Below, in pieces: positions 20,690 through 30,997 of a stretch of DNA of 64,000 nt; position 1 is the stretch's first letter, and each line of letters begins with the position of its first letter. The stretch is from Clostridium bowmanii (GTDB lineage Bacteria > Bacillota > Clostridia > Clostridiales > Clostridiaceae), in the NCBI RefSeq assembly GCF_018861315.1, contig NZ_JAHLDL010000004.1:62001-126000 (forward strand), written 5' to 3'. The notes under the pieces are model-generated. The model saw nothing but the letters and a program-made list of their open reading frames with translations, did no database searches and was not told where the DNA came from. The position numbers and the translations under genes were made by a program.

Positions 20690-21970
20690 CTAAAGTAATT
20701 TTTTTATATCGAATAGTGAATTTTGAACCAGCCAAGCTTGAGGGAAGTATTTTCCCACTGTCCAATAACTAACTCCACCTAAATTATAAGCATTAGCAGT
20801 CCTAAACTTAGCATCTATACTTCTAGCATCTTCAAACCAAACTACATGTCTTTTCCCATCAGTATCATAATAGTTAAAAAATGGTGCTTGCGAGATATAG
20901 TCATATTGAATAGATGCAAATACTTTTCTGGCAAGGTCTACGGCTTCTACATTACCAAGTGCAGTTGCTTTAGTTCCTTTCACATAAGGTAGTGTCCAAT
21001 CATAACCATAATTAGGTATTCCCATAAAAATCTTTTTACTTGGGATTACTGTTACAGCATAATCAAGAATTTTTTTAACTTGGTTAATAGGCGCCACTGC
21101 CATTGCAGGACCAGAAGTATATCCCCATTCATAAGTCATCAGTATAACATGGTCAGCTAGTGCACCATGAACTGGATAATCATGTGCTTCGTAGAGTAGG
21201 CCCTTCAGATCACCAGAAGTTTTAGGAGCCAAGGCTGTAGTAACAACATAGCCTAAAGGTCTTAGTTTACTTACTGTTTTACGCAGAAAATTATTATATT
21301 TTTCTCTATCTTCTGGGAAAACGTATTCTATATCCATATCTAAACCGTAATAATTTTTATTTTTTAATGTAGTAGTTATGTTATCTAATAATGTGTTTTG
21401 TACTTTTTCATCAGTAAGTATAGTATTGGCTAGGTTACTATCAAATCCCCCACCCTCTTTTAAATTGGTAATTACCATCATAGGAGCTACTTTAGCACTC
21501 CTAGCGGCTTGTATTAGTGGGGCATCATTAATACCTTTTAGAGTGCCGTTTGCAAGTATCTGATAGCTGAATATACTAAGGTAAGTAAGACTGGGAAGAG
21601 TTTTTGCTAGAACAGCCATATCTGTAGTAGGAAGAGCATAACCATTAGCTTCAAGGGAACCTAATTTTTGCGTAGATGATGGTATTATAATAATTTCACC
21701 AGGATAAATTAATGGAGTATTTTTAAGTTTAGGATTTGCAGTAAGTAAATCAGAAACTGTTACACCATACATTTTAGCTATCATGTAAAGTGATTGACCA
21801 GGAAGGATTTTATGTGATCTTGTGCCTTCAAGTACTACAATGGTTTGACCTACCACAAGGTCATTTGGGTTTGTAAGCTCATTATCAGAAGCAATTTTAT
21901 TATATGAAACTCCATATAGTTTAGAGATTCCATATAAGCTTTCACCGCTTTTTACAACATGAATAATCAA
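20690..21970 (-). CDS. LysM/GH18 spore cortex-type hydrolase (YaaH/SleL-like)
   Basis: The 426-residue protein has two N-terminal LysM domains (about residues 2-47 and 52-97) and a glycosyl hydrolase 18 domain from about residue 110. The catalytic motif GLDMDIEYV places the D-x-D-x-E residues at Asp211, Asp213 and Glu215. There is no classical signal peptide, as in YaaH/SleL spore proteins, which hydrolyse cortex peptidoglycan during germination. Start is TTG with GAGGTG about nine bases upstream. It appears monocistronic. That it acts in spores is inferred from architecture. Confidence 0.88.
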   Translation of the reverse strand: MIIHVVKSGESLYGISKLYGVSYNKIASDNELTNPNDLVVGQTIVVLEGTRSHKILPGQSLYMIAKMYGVTVSDLLTANPKLKNTPLIYPGEIIIIPSSTQKLGSLEANGYALPTTDMAVLAKTLPSLTYLSIFSYQILANGTLKGINDAPLIQAARSAKVAPMMVITNLKEGGGFDSNLANTILTDEKVQNTLLDNITTTLKNKNYYGLDMDIEYVFPEDREKYNNFLRKTVSKLRPLGYVVTTALAPKTSGDLKGLLYEAHDYPVHGALADHVILMTYEWGYTSGPAMAVAPINQVKKILDYAVTVIPSKKIFMGIPNYGYDWTLPYVKGTKATALGNVEAVDLARKVFASIQYDYISQAPFFNYYDTDGKRHVVWFEDARSIDAKFRTANAYNLGGVSYWTVGKYFPQAWLVQNSLFDIKKLL

Positions 21971-22342
21971 AAAAAATCACACCTCATTTAGTAATATACT
22001 TCAATATATGCAACATAATGCATGTGAGTACATCCTATCTCATTTTTAATTTAAAATTCAAAGATCATTAGAATATATATATTGTACACAGAAAATACTA
22101 AAGATAGTAAGTGAATGGATTTGATAATTTTGTAATGTTTTTATTTTAGTTAAATATATAAGTTTAGGCAATTTTAATAACATTATATGTAATAAGTACT
22201 ATATTATATTTAAAAACTTGATTTATCTAATGGAATAAACTAAAATTATTGTATGTTGTTTTATTAATTTAACGTATAAGTGAATAGAAGTTTATAATTT
22301 TTATCTACTAAATAAAAATATAAAGAGCAAATCAGTGGTTAA

Positions 22343-22364
22343 TTGTTTCACTGTAGTGAAACAA
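22343..22364. promoter_or_regulatory. Palindrome overlapping the pgi ribosome-site region
   Basis: TTGTTTCAC-TGTA-GTGAAACAA, a perfect 9-base inverted repeat, ends four bases before the AGGAGG of pgi. It could be an operator or an RNA hairpin controlling translation. The rest of 21971-22380 is AT-rich with no gene visible. Confidence 0.55.
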
Positions 22365-22380
22365 ACAAGGAGGAATATTA

Positions 22381-23730
22381 ATGGAAAAAATTTTATCTTT
22401 AGATCTAAGCAAAACAGTTCCCTATTTAGGTGAGCATGAAGTTTCTTATTTTCAACCAATGGTGTCTACAGCACACAAAATGCTTATGGATAAATCAGGC
22501 CAAGGAAATGATTTTTTAGGATGGATAGACCTTCCTATAAACTATGATAAAGCAGAATTCGAAAGAATTAAAAAAGCAGCAAAAAAAATAAGAAGTAATT
22601 CTGAGGTCTTAATAGTAATTGGAATAGGCGGATCTTACCTAGGAGCTAGAGCGGCTATAGAAGCATTAACGCATAGCTTTTACAACAGTCTTTCAAACGA
22701 CAAAAGAAAATCTCCAGCAATATTTTTTGCAGGAAATAATATAAGCTCTACATATATGGCTGATTTACTTGATGCTGTAGAAGGAAAAGATATTTCTGTA
22801 AATGTAATATCAAAATCAGGAACTACAACAGAACCTGCTATTGCTTTTAGAGTATTCAAAGAACTATTAGAAAAGAAATACGGAAAAGAAGGAGCAAAAG
22901 AAAGAATTTTTGCTACTACTGATAAATCAAAAGGAGCTTTAAAAAAATTAGCAGATGTAGAAGGCTATGAAACTTTTGTTATTCCAGATGATGTAGGAGG
23001 AAGATTTACAGTATTAACTCCTGTAGGATTACTTCCAATAGCAGCAGCAGGAATAGATATTGATGAAATGATGAAGGGTGCAGCAGATGCAAGAATAGCA
23101 TATAGCAATGAAGATATAAATGAAAATGATTGTTATAAGTATGCAGCAGCTAGAAATGCATTATATAGAAAAGGTAAGGTTACAGAAATTTTAGTTAACT
23201 ATGAGCCAGCGCTTCAATATTTTGGAGAATGGTGGAAACAGCTTTATGGCGAAAGCGAAGGAAAGGATCAAAAGGGAATATTCCCAGCAGCTGTTAATTT
23301 CTCTACAGATTTGCATTCTATGGGACAATATATCCAAGAAGGTGTGAGAAATATATTTGAAACAGTTATCAATGTAGAAAAGCCAAGAAGAGAATTCATA
23401 ATTAAAGAGGAAAAGGGCGATTTAGATGGATTGAACTTTTTAGCAGGCAAAACTATGGATTTTGTTAATAAAAAAGCTTTTCAAGGAACAGTACTTGCAC
23501 ATAATGATGGAGATGTACCTAATATTATATTAAATGTACCAACACTCACAGCATATAATTTTGGTCATATGGCTTATTTCTTTGAAAAAGCTTGTGCAAT
23601 AAGTGGATATTTGTCAGGTGTAAATCCATTTGATCAACCGGGAGTTGAAGCATATAAGAAGAATATGTTTGCTCTTCTTGGAAAATCAGGATATGAAGAA
23701 ACTAAAGCAGAACTTGAAAAAAGACTTTAG
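22381..23730 (+). CDS. pgi: Glucose-6-phosphate isomerase
   Basis: This 449-residue enzyme interconverts glucose-6-phosphate and fructose-6-phosphate. Its length is that of the short Gram-positive Pgi form. Conserved segments include [33 protein letters not shown] and [15 protein letters not shown]. Toward the C-terminus come [13 protein letters not shown] and the catalytic His region [16 protein letters not shown]. The ATG follows AAGGAGGAA. The DUF188 gene follows 18 bases later, so they may be co-transcribed. Confidence 0.97.
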   Translation: MEKILSLDLSKTVPYLGEHEVSYFQPMVSTAHKMLMDKSGQGNDFLGWIDLPINYDKAEFERIKKAAKKIRSNSEVLIVIGIGGSYLGARAAIEALTHSFYNSLSNDKRKSPAIFFAGNNISSTYMADLLDAVEGKDISVNVISKSGTTTEPAIAFRVFKELLEKKYGKEGAKERIFATTDKSKGALKKLADVEGYETFVIPDDVGGRFTVLTPVGLLPIAAAGIDIDEMMKGAADARIAYSNEDINENDCYKYAAARNALYRKGKVTEILVNYEPALQYFGEWWKQLYGESEGKDQKGIFPAAVNFSTDLHSMGQYIQEGVRNIFETVINVEKPRREFIIKEEKGDLDGLNFLAGKTMDFVNKKAFQGTVLAHNDGDVPNIILNVPTLTAYNFGHMAYFFEKACAISGYLSGVNPFDQPGVEAYKKNMFALLGKSGYEETKAELEKRL

Positions 23731-23748
23731 AAAAATGAGAAAACACAT

Positions 23749-24189
23749 ATGAGAATTATAGTAGATGCAGATGGGTGTCCTGGAAAAAATCTAATAGAAA
23801 AAGCAGCTGTAGAGCACTGTGTAGAGCTTATTATGTATTGTGATATTAATCATGTTTTAAGTAGTGATTATGCGCAAATAAGGTATGTGGATAGCGGATT
23901 TCAAAGTGTTGATATGAAAGTAGCTAATGAAGCAAAACCTAAGGATATAGTAATTACTCAAGATTTTGGTGTTGCCGCTATGGTTTTAGCTAAAGGAGCC
24001 TATGCTATGGGACCTAAAGGACATATATATGACGATAGTAATATTGATAAATTATTATTTGAAAGACATATGTCTGGAAAATTAAGACGTAGTGGGGGTA
24101 AAACCTTTGGTCCTAAAAAAAGAACCTCAGAAGATGATGAAAAACTTTATTATAATTTAGTTAAATTGATTATAAAGGCTAAGTCATAG
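23749..24189 (+). CDS. YaiI/YqxD family protein (DUF188)
   Basis: This 146-residue protein shows the family features: MRIIVDADGCPGKNLIEKAA at the N-terminus, DIVITQDFGVAAMVLAKGA in the middle, then RRSGGKTFGPKKRT. The fold is PIN/NYN nuclease-like, with acidic residues Asp6 and Asp8 and a later Asp in TQDFG. Biochemical function is unproven. It follows pgi closely and a strong terminator closes the pair. Confidence 0.92.
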   Translation: MRIIVDADGCPGKNLIEKAAVEHCVELIMYCDINHVLSSDYAQIRYVDSGFQSVDMKVANEAKPKDIVITQDFGVAAMVLAKGAYAMGPKGHIYDDSNIDKLLFERHMSGKLRRSGGKTFGPKKRTSEDDEKLYYNLVKLIIKAKS

Positions 24190-24223
24190 CATGAGTATGA
24201 TTGCTATATAATATTTAAAATAT

Positions 24224-24264
24224 ATAAAGGGACTAGTAATGAAAATTACTAGTCCCTTTATAAA
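24224..24264 (+). terminator. Intrinsic terminator after the DUF188 gene
   Basis: AAAGGGACTAGTAAT-GAAA-ATTACTAGTCCCTTT is a perfect 15-base stem with a four-base loop. It can serve the small convergent gene at 24310 as well. Confidence 0.85.
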
Positions 24265-24309
24265 ATTTAGAGGGCTAAATGGTTAAGGATTGTTTAACTC
24301 TCTAAAAAA

Positions 24310-24489
24310 TTAATCAGTATCTTTTAGCTGTTGCATATCAACACTATTTTTAAGAGAATCAGGAAATAGTGCACCATTATTTAGGCTTTCTAGCATAGGA
24401 TAACCATTTTTATTTTTTTTATCAATTGTTACATTTTCTTTTTTATATGGATAATCTGGATTATAATGGTCTAGTTTTTCATCTGACAT
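24310..24489 (-). CDS. Hypothetical small charged protein, 59 residues
   Basis: A complete frame begins with ATG at 24489 preceded by GAAGGAGAA at good spacing. It ends at a TAA at 24310. The product starts MSDEKLDHYNPDYPYKKENV and ends QQLKDTD. It is hydrophilic, with no membrane segment or cysteines. The ribosome site, the isolated position and convergence on a shared terminator argue that it is real. I do not recognise a family. Confidence 0.65.
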   Translation of the reverse strand: MSDEKLDHYNPDYPYKKENVTIDKKNKNGYPMLESLNNGALFPDSLKNSVDMQQLKDTD

Positions 24490-24773
24490 AATAGTTCTCC
24501 TTCCTTCAATTATTTAAAATCTATATCTATAATAGTTTTACCCTATTATTAAATTTTATAATAACAAATTTAATGCCATAAAAAGATATAAAATTTAAAA
24601 TAAGATTGTTTTAAAATAAAATCATGAGTGTTTATGTCTATAAAAAAAAGGTTGAAATCGGATTATATGCTGTTACAAATAATGGTAATATAGTATAATA
24701 TATCAGTATAGACAGTGATTTTTATAAAAATTTTTCTAGCATATAGCTTATTTATAAAGGTAGGTGAATTTAT

Positions 24774-26780
24774 ATGAATGAAATGAATATATTATTTAGT
24801 ACAGAAAATATTCAAGAAAAACAAAAAGAAATAGTAATAAGTGTTGAAAATGAAGTAGAGGATAATTTAAGCTATAAGTTTCTTATAGGTTTAAAGGGTA
24901 CCTGGACCACTTTAAAGGATTTAAGTGAAGCTAGTGCAGCTATATGGAAACCGGATACAGAGGATAAGTATTCTATAATGGTACAAGCTAAACGAAAAGA
25001 AAGTAAAAAGCCCTTTGATTTTATTTCAAAAACAGAATATACAGTGGGTACTGTTTGTGAAAAGCTAATAAGTGAAATTTACATAGACAAAAATGAGATA
25101 AGGGTAGGTGAGAAAATCACCTTAACAGTAGATTCCACAAAAATTCCTATTATGTATAGATATTGGGTACATGAAGATGATAATTGGTTACTTTTAAAGG
25201 ATTATTCAACAGAAAATGTGCTAACTTGGGCTTCAAAACATTCGGGTAAGCAGGAGTTTTTGGTAGAATGTAAGGATTTAGATTCTAAAAATTCTTTTGA
25301 TGATTTTATGAAAATAGAGTTTAATGTAAAAGCTATGAAATCCTTAGAAATTATGAACTTTGAATGTTTGACTGAAGACATATTTGAAGATAGGGAATTA
25401 GTTTTTGAGGTGGGTGCGAACTATGAAGATAACAGGATGGTTTTATACAAATTCGTGAAAATTAATTCTGATGGAAATAGCACTTGTATACAAGATTTTT
25501 CTACTAAAAAATTAGTCGGTTATGTTGAAGAAAATAGTGGGGATTATAAGCTGTTATGTATGGCAAAGGATATGTATTCTCTGCTTGAATTTGATGATAG
25601 AGCATTAATTCATTATACCGTAAAGCCATATGAAGAAATAAATATACAAAGTTTCACTAGTGACTTAAGTTCGCCTCAGTTATGTGATACACCTATTATT
25701 TTCAAGTGCATTGTTAGAGGTGGAAAACATTTATTGTATAAATTCGAGGTTAATGGAATTTGTCCGGAGAACTCTGGTTATATTAGAAAAAATAATTATA
25801 TATGGAGACCTAAAGAAGCAGGAGAGTATAGTGTTTCACTATGGGTTAAGGATGTATCATTTAAGGGAGAATATGAGAAAAAAGCTTGTTTAAACTTTAT
25901 AATTGATAATATAGGTAATGGAAATGTAGTTATTGAAGATGTTATTTTAGATAATAAAAACATAGTATTAGTAGGACAGGCTATTCATGTAAAAGTTAAA
26001 GCTACAGGAGGAACTTCATTAAGATATGGGTTTACGGTTTTTCAAAATGATAGTGAAATAGAAAGAATTGAATATGGAATCTTTGACTTTGTGGATTTTA
26101 CTCCGGAAGAAAGTGGTAAATTCAAATTAGAGGTAAAAGTAAAAGATAAATATTCCAAGCGTGAATTTGATTGCCACGCAGTGGTATATATTGAAGCATT
26201 AGAATGTATACCAGCTAAAATAGATTATGTCTTAATGCCGCCAAAAGAATATTACATGGTTGGAGATACTATTGCGCTTCAAGTGATCTCTGAAAACACT
26301 AGAAATATTCTTATTAATTATGTTTTGAAAATAAATGGTCATTACGTGGAACAAACTAATTTTGTACAACATATGAATTATGAACTTAAACCTAAATGCA
26401 GTGGAACCTATTCAATAGAGCTTAGAGCAAAAAACAAATCTAGTGCAGAGGCATATGATAGTATGAAGGAAATAGAAATAGAAGTGCATGAGACTCTGCC
26501 CATAACAAATACAAAGATTTTATGTGATAAAACAAGCTTTATTGCTAACGAAGCAATAACATTTATGGCAGAAAATCATGGGGGCAAAGATGTTATATAT
26601 GAGTTCTATCTTATGGAAAAAGGGGACTGGGCATTGGCACAAAGCTTTAGCAGAAAAAATGACTACACATTTATGCCATTTACTAAAGGTATTTATAAAA
26701 TACTAGTTTTATCAAAAAATTTTTATAAGAGTATTTCATATGAAGATTATGATATAATGGAGATAAAAGTAGTAGAATAA
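24774..26780 (+). CDS. Triple-tyrosine-motif repeat protein
   Basis: This 668-residue protein is built from about seven repeats of roughly 95 residues. Each follows the pattern Y-x-F/W at a strand (for example LSYKFLIGLKGTW), then a W/Y-containing middle and a closing GxYxxxVxxKxxxS strand (EYSVSLWVKDVS, KFKLEVKVKDKYS). This is the Y_Y_Y beta-sandwich fold found in regulator proteins and in clostridial repeat proteins. There is no signal peptide, anchor or catalytic domain. GGTAGGTG precedes the ATG. It may be a scaffold or ligand-binding protein; function is unknown. Confidence 0.7.
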   Translation: MNEMNILFSTENIQEKQKEIVISVENEVEDNLSYKFLIGLKGTWTTLKDLSEASAAIWKPDTEDKYSIMVQAKRKESKKPFDFISKTEYTVGTVCEKLISEIYIDKNEIRVGEKITLTVDSTKIPIMYRYWVHEDDNWLLLKDYSTENVLTWASKHSGKQEFLVECKDLDSKNSFDDFMKIEFNVKAMKSLEIMNFECLTEDIFEDRELVFEVGANYEDNRMVLYKFVKINSDGNSTCIQDFSTKKLVGYVEENSGDYKLLCMAKDMYSLLEFDDRALIHYTVKPYEEINIQSFTSDLSSPQLCDTPIIFKCIVRGGKHLLYKFEVNGICPENSGYIRKNNYIWRPKEAGEYSVSLWVKDVSFKGEYEKKACLNFIIDNIGNGNVVIEDVILDNKNIVLVGQAIHVKVKATGGTSLRYGFTVFQNDSEIERIEYGIFDFVDFTPEESGKFKLEVKVKDKYSKREFDCHAVVYIEALECIPAKIDYVLMPPKEYYMVGDTIALQVISENTRNILINYVLKINGHYVEQTNFVQHMNYELKPKCSGTYSIELRAKNKSSAEAYDSMKEIEIEVHETLPITNTKILCDKTSFIANEAITFMAENHGGKDVIYEFYLMEKGDWALAQSFSRKNDYTFMPFTKGIYKILVLSKNFYKSISYEDYDIMEIKVVE

Positions 26781-26785
26781 ATTAA

Positions 26786-26813
26786 AAACAGCTCTTTAAG
26801 GCTGTTTTTTTTA
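26786..26813 (+). terminator. Intrinsic terminator
   Basis: AAACAGC-N8-GCTGTTT followed by T8 directly after the triple-tyrosine-repeat gene. Confidence 0.8.
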
Positions 26814-26924
26814 TGAGAAAAGGGTTTATACTAACAATATACAATGGCTATTTTGTATGTTGTATTTTGTGAACTGAAGGTTTAAGAAACAAGTGCACTA
26901 GATATTTTAAGGAGATGAATATAA

Positions 26925-27641
26925 ATGGAAAGAATAGATAAAATATTGTCCAATTTAGGTCATGGAACAAGGAAAGAAGTAAAGGGGTTATTAAAGAAGG
27001 GCAGAGTAGAGGTTGATGGAGTATTAGCATCTGATAGTGCTATGAAGATTAATCCAGATAAGTCTGTAATTAAGGTAGACGGCGAAGAGATTAGATATAG
27101 AAAAAATATATATTTAATTATGAATAAACCAGCTGGAGTTATTTCTGCTACTGTAGATAATCATGATGAAACTGTAATTGATTTAATAGATGAGCAGTAC
27201 CATGCTTTTAAACCATTTCCAATAGGAAGACTGGATAAAGATACAGTAGGATTATTACTAATTACTAATGATGGTGAATTAAATCATAAGTTAATAGCGC
27301 CTAAGAATCATGTAGATAAGGTATATTATGCTGAAATCAATAAATTTATAGATGCGACGGATATAGCTACCTTCAAAAGAGGAGTAGTGATAGATGATGG
27401 ATATAAATGTATGCCTGCAATACTCAAAGTATTAAATGCAGATGAAAATGGATCTGAAGTTATGATTACTATTCAAGAAGGTAAATTTCATCAGGTAAAG
27501 AGAATGTTTGAAAGTGTAGATAAGAAAGTTGTATTTTTGAGAAGAACTAGTTTTGGACCATTAAAATTAGATGAAAATTTAGCTGAGGGACAATACAGGG
27601 AACTTTCAGAAGAAGAGCTAAATTCATTAAAATTGGTTTAA
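26925..27641 (+). CDS. rsuA: 16S rRNA pseudouridine synthase (RsuA family)
   Basis: This 238-residue enzyme isomerises a uridine in 16S rRNA. An N-terminal S4 RNA-binding domain (MERIDKILSNLGHGTRKEVK) is followed by the synthase domain. Catalytic Asp104 lies in GRLDKDTVGLLLITNDG. Later conserved segments are ITIQEGKFHQVKRMF and LRRTSFGPLKL. The ATG follows AAGGAG. The RsuA rather than RluB/E assignment is by overall resemblance. It is monocistronic. Confidence 0.88.
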   Translation: MERIDKILSNLGHGTRKEVKGLLKKGRVEVDGVLASDSAMKINPDKSVIKVDGEEIRYRKNIYLIMNKPAGVISATVDNHDETVIDLIDEQYHAFKPFPIGRLDKDTVGLLLITNDGELNHKLIAPKNHVDKVYYAEINKFIDATDIATFKRGVVIDDGYKCMPAILKVLNADENGSEVMITIQEGKFHQVKRMFESVDKKVVFLRRTSFGPLKLDENLAEGQYRELSEEELNSLKLV

Positions 27642-27739
27642 TTAAGTCAATAATATAATAGTATACATAAAACATGAATAAAATATGAATAAAATACCAC
27701 TATTTTAAAAATTATTTACAAAAAAACATTAAAAACCCC

Positions 27740-27850
27740 TTGCAAAATTAAGCTAAGTTTAATATAATTAAAGAGTAAAGATAAATAGAGAGATAAATAG
27801 CCCCCTTTTTATTTATTATAAAACAGCCCAACCCCAAGGGCTGTTTTATT
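27740..27850 (+). ncRNA. Candidate short non-coding transcript
   Basis: A near-consensus promoter (TTGCAA at 27740, 17 bases, TATAAT at 27763) is followed only about 50 bases later by a strong terminator, AAAACAGCCC-N7-GGGCTGTTTT at 27820-27846. No open frame fits between. The predicted RNA would be about 75 nucleotides (roughly 27775-27850). It is inferred from promoter/terminator geometry alone. Confidence 0.4.
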
Positions 27851-27908
27851 TTGCAAAAAAAAGTCGATTTCTGTGAAGAATTGTTTATATAATATATTTC
27901 GACAAAAC

Positions 27909-27947
27909 GCCCACATTAAATAGAACTATTTAATGTGGGCATTTTTT
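27909..27947 (+). terminator. Second intrinsic terminator in the rsuA-rnr gap
   Basis: GCCCACATTAAATAG-AA-CTATTTAATGTGGGC is a perfect 15-base stem followed by ATTTTTTAA. No gene ends here; see the candidate transcript just upstream. The remaining 215 bases before rnr show nothing recognisable. Confidence 0.8.
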
Positions 27948-28163
27948 AATGTATAATTGGGAACAATACAATTAAAGTATATACTAGAGGTATGTTTTGC
28001 ATTATAATAAAAGTGAGCAATTATAGAAATAAATGAATATATTAGCACAGCATATTATGAAGGGTTAAAGTAATAATGAATATTTTTTAGGGGAATTCAA
28101 AAAAATATAATAATACAAAAAAATATAGTATTAATATAAAAATTAAGCAGGAGGGAAAATCGT

Positions 28164-30353
28164 ATGGAGATAAAAGAAACATTGATAAGTCTTATGACAG
28201 AACAAGCATATAAACCAATGAATATAAAAGAACTTTCAAAAATGTTCCATATTAATAAATCAGATATAAAAGAGTTTACTGATTTATTATCTGAAATGGA
28301 GAAAAGCGGAGAAATAGTTAAAACACGAACGCAGCATTATGGTATTCCAGAAAAGATGGGTCTTGTAATTGGTAAATTTCAAGGTCATCAAAGAGGATTT
28401 GGATTTGTAATAGCGGAAGTTGAAAGACCGGATATATTTATTCCAGCAGATAATGTGAATGGCGCAATGAATGGTGATAAAGTTCTTGCTAAAATCTTAA
28501 AAGAAGAAAATAAAGGTAAGAAATGTGAAGGTGAAATTACAAGAATAATAGAAAGATCCAATAAAACAATAATAGGAACATATGATGACAGCAAAAACTT
28601 TGGTTTTGTAGTAGCAGATGACAAGAGGATTGCTCAGGATATATTCATTCCGAAAGCGGAAAGAAATGGTGCTAAAACAGGTCAAATAGTAATAGCTGAA
28701 ATAACTGAGTGGCCAGAACAAAGAAGAAATCCTGAAGGGAGAATTATTGAAATCCTAGGCGATAAAGGAGATCAAGGCATTGATATATTAACTATAATTA
28801 AAAAGCATAAGCTGCCAGAAGAGTTTCCACAAAAGGTTGAAGATTTTGCAGCCAATATAGTTGAAGAAATCCCAAAAGAAGAATATGCACGAAGAACAGA
28901 TTTAAGAAATCTGCAAATGGTAACTATCGATGGAGAAGATGCTAAAGATTTAGATGATGCTGTGTCTATTGAAGTTTTAGCTAATGGCAACTATCGTTTA
29001 GGAGTACATATAGCGGATGTTTCTAATTATGTAAAGGAGAAAAACCCACTGGATATAGAAGCACTAAACAGAGCTACTTCTGTATACTTAATTGATAGGG
29101 TTATTCCAATGCTTCCTAAAAAATTATCCAATGGAGTTTGTAGCTTAAATCCTAAATTAGATAGGTTGGCTCTTACTTGCTTTATGGAAATAGACAAAAG
29201 TGGTAAAACAGTAGATCATGAGATAGTAGAGTCAGTTATAAAAACTAATGAAAGAATGACTTATACTGATGTTACAAAAATACTAAGGGATAAAGATGAA
29301 GAAACAATAAAAAAATATGATTATTTGTATGAAGATTTTAAACATATGGAAGATTTATGCTCAATTCTTAATAAAAAGAGAATGGGAAGAGGTGCCATAG
29401 ATTTTGATTTCACAGAGTGTAAAATAATACTAAATGAATTTGGAAAACCTGTAGATATTGTACCTTATGAAAGAGGAACTGCTAATAGAATCATTGAGGA
29501 ATTTATGTTAATAGCTAATGAAACAGTAGCTGAGCATATGTTCTGGCTTAATGTACCATTTGTATACAGAATCCATGAGGATCCAGATGAAGAGAAACTA
29601 ATACACTTTAGCGAATTTGCACATAATTTAGGTTATGCTATGAAGTGGGGAAAAGAGATACATCCTAGAATGCTTCAGGAAGTAATAGCAAGTGTAAAAG
29701 GAAAGAAAGAAGAGATGGTTCTAAGTACACTGTTACTTCGTTCTATGATGAAAGCAAAATATTCCCCAGAATGTGTTGGGCATTTTGGTTTGGCATCTAA
29801 ATATTATTGCCATTTTACTTCACCGATTAGAAGATATCCAGACCTCATGATTCATAGAATAATTAAAGAAGTTATTAATGGTGGCTTAAGCGAAAAAAGA
29901 ACAGAAAGATTAAAAAAAGAAGTAGAGATAGCATCAAAACAATCTTCAGATATGGAAAGAGTAGCTATGGAAGCTGAGAGAGAAGTAGATGACTTAAAGA
30001 AAGCAGAGTACATGAATGAAAGAATTGGTCAAGAATTTGAAGGCATTATTTCTTCAGTAACTAACTTTGGATTGTTTGTGGAACTTCCTAATACTGTAGA
30101 AGGATTAGTTCATATGAGCAGCTTAGATGATGATTATTATGTTTTTGATGAAAGACATTTAACCCTTGTTGGAGAGAGAACTAAGAAAATGTATAAATTA
30201 GGAGAAGCAGTAAAAATCGTAGTTAGTAAGGTTGATTTAGCTTCCCATGAAGTTTATTTTGATATACTTAAAGCTGAAGATGAGGAAGAAGACAATGAAG
30301 AATATACGGTTAAGGATTTAGATGAACTTATAAAGGACGATTCTACAAAATAA
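28164..30353 (+). CDS. rnr: Ribonuclease R
   Basis: This 729-residue 3'-5' exoribonuclease has an N-terminal winged-helix region and cold-shock-like RNA-binding domains (about residues 70-220, with GHQRGFGFVIAEV). A catalytic RNB domain follows and a C-terminal S1 domain lies near residues 620-700 (FEGIISSVTNFGLFVELPN). The metal-binding cluster DGEDAKDLDDAV contains Asp256, 259, 262, 264 and 265. It degrades structured RNA and works with tmRNA-SmpB in disposing of stalled mRNAs. The gene order rnr-smpB-ssrA here fits that role. GGAGGG precedes the ATG. Confidence 0.96.
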   Translation: MEIKETLISLMTEQAYKPMNIKELSKMFHINKSDIKEFTDLLSEMEKSGEIVKTRTQHYGIPEKMGLVIGKFQGHQRGFGFVIAEVERPDIFIPADNVNGAMNGDKVLAKILKEENKGKKCEGEITRIIERSNKTIIGTYDDSKNFGFVVADDKRIAQDIFIPKAERNGAKTGQIVIAEITEWPEQRRNPEGRIIEILGDKGDQGIDILTIIKKHKLPEEFPQKVEDFAANIVEEIPKEEYARRTDLRNLQMVTIDGEDAKDLDDAVSIEVLANGNYRLGVHIADVSNYVKEKNPLDIEALNRATSVYLIDRVIPMLPKKLSNGVCSLNPKLDRLALTCFMEIDKSGKTVDHEIVESVIKTNERMTYTDVTKILRDKDEETIKKYDYLYEDFKHMEDLCSILNKKRMGRGAIDFDFTECKIILNEFGKPVDIVPYERGTANRIIEEFMLIANETVAEHMFWLNVPFVYRIHEDPDEEKLIHFSEFAHNLGYAMKWGKEIHPRMLQEVIASVKGKKEEMVLSTLLLRSMMKAKYSPECVGHFGLASKYYCHFTSPIRRYPDLMIHRIIKEVINGGLSEKRTERLKKEVEIASKQSSDMERVAMEAEREVDDLKKAEYMNERIGQEFEGIISSVTNFGLFVELPNTVEGLVHMSSLDDDYYVFDERHLTLVGERTKKMYKLGEAVKIVVSKVDLASHEVYFDILKAEDEEEDNEEYTVKDLDELIKDDSTK

Positions 30354-30389
30354 GGACAATATATAGTAGAACAATAGAAAAATGAAAAT

Positions 30390-30422
30390 ACAGAAGAGGA
30401 TTACCCCTCTTCTGTTTATTAT
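30390..30422 (+). terminator. Terminator between rnr and smpB
   Basis: ACAGAAGAGG-N5-CCCTCTTCTGT followed by a T-rich tract. Confidence 0.75.
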
Positions 30423-30468
30423 TTATTGTTATGGGGATATAGGTAGTGGGAGAATAATCTATATATTC

Positions 30469-30497
30469 TTGAAAAAGAGTACAGTATATAGTATAAT
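30469..30497 (+). promoter_or_regulatory. smpB promoter
   Basis: TTGAAA (30469-30474), a 17-base spacer and TATAAT (30492-30497), 33 bases upstream of the smpB ATG. Confidence 0.7.
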
Positions 30498-30529
30498 AAT
30501 ATATTAATAAGAATAAAGTAGGTGAAGTT

Positions 30530-30997
30530 ATGTCAAAGGAAACAGGAAATAAAACACTAGTAGAAAATAGAAAAGCAAGACATGATTATTTTATAGAGGA
30601 TGCAATGGAAGCTGGTATAGAACTTGTTGGTACAGAGGTAAAGTCTATTAGAGCTGGAAAGGCAAATTTGAAAGACAGTTATGCAGATGTTATAGATGGT
30701 GAAGTATTTATTAAAAATATGCACATAAGCCATTATGAAAATGGAAATCAATTTAATGCTGATCCATTAAGAGTCAGAAGGTTATTGCTTCATAAAGAGC
30801 AAATAAGTAGACTTGTAGGATTTACAGCGCAAAAGGGTTTTACTCTAGTTCCATTATCTCTTTACCTTAAAAACACCAAAGTTAAAGTTAATCTTGGTAT
30901 TGTTCGAGGTAAGAAAGATTATGATAAAAGAGATGCGATGCTTGAAAAAGATGCTAAGAGAGACATGGCTAGGCAGTTCAAGGAAAGTATGAGATAA
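30530..30997 (+). CDS. smpB: SsrA-binding protein SmpB
   Basis: This 155-residue protein binds tmRNA and delivers it to stalled ribosomes. Family features are [37 protein letters not shown] and the basic C-terminal tail ([12 protein letters not shown]) that enters the decoding centre. The ATG follows AGGTGAAG. The tmRNA gene lies about 220 bases downstream, the usual clostridial arrangement. Confidence 0.97.
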   Translation: MSKETGNKTLVENRKARHDYFIEDAMEAGIELVGTEVKSIRAGKANLKDSYADVIDGEVFIKNMHISHYENGNQFNADPLRVRRLLLHKEQISRLVGFTAQKGFTLVPLSLYLKNTKVKVNLGIVRGKKDYDKRDAMLEKDAKRDMARQFKESMR

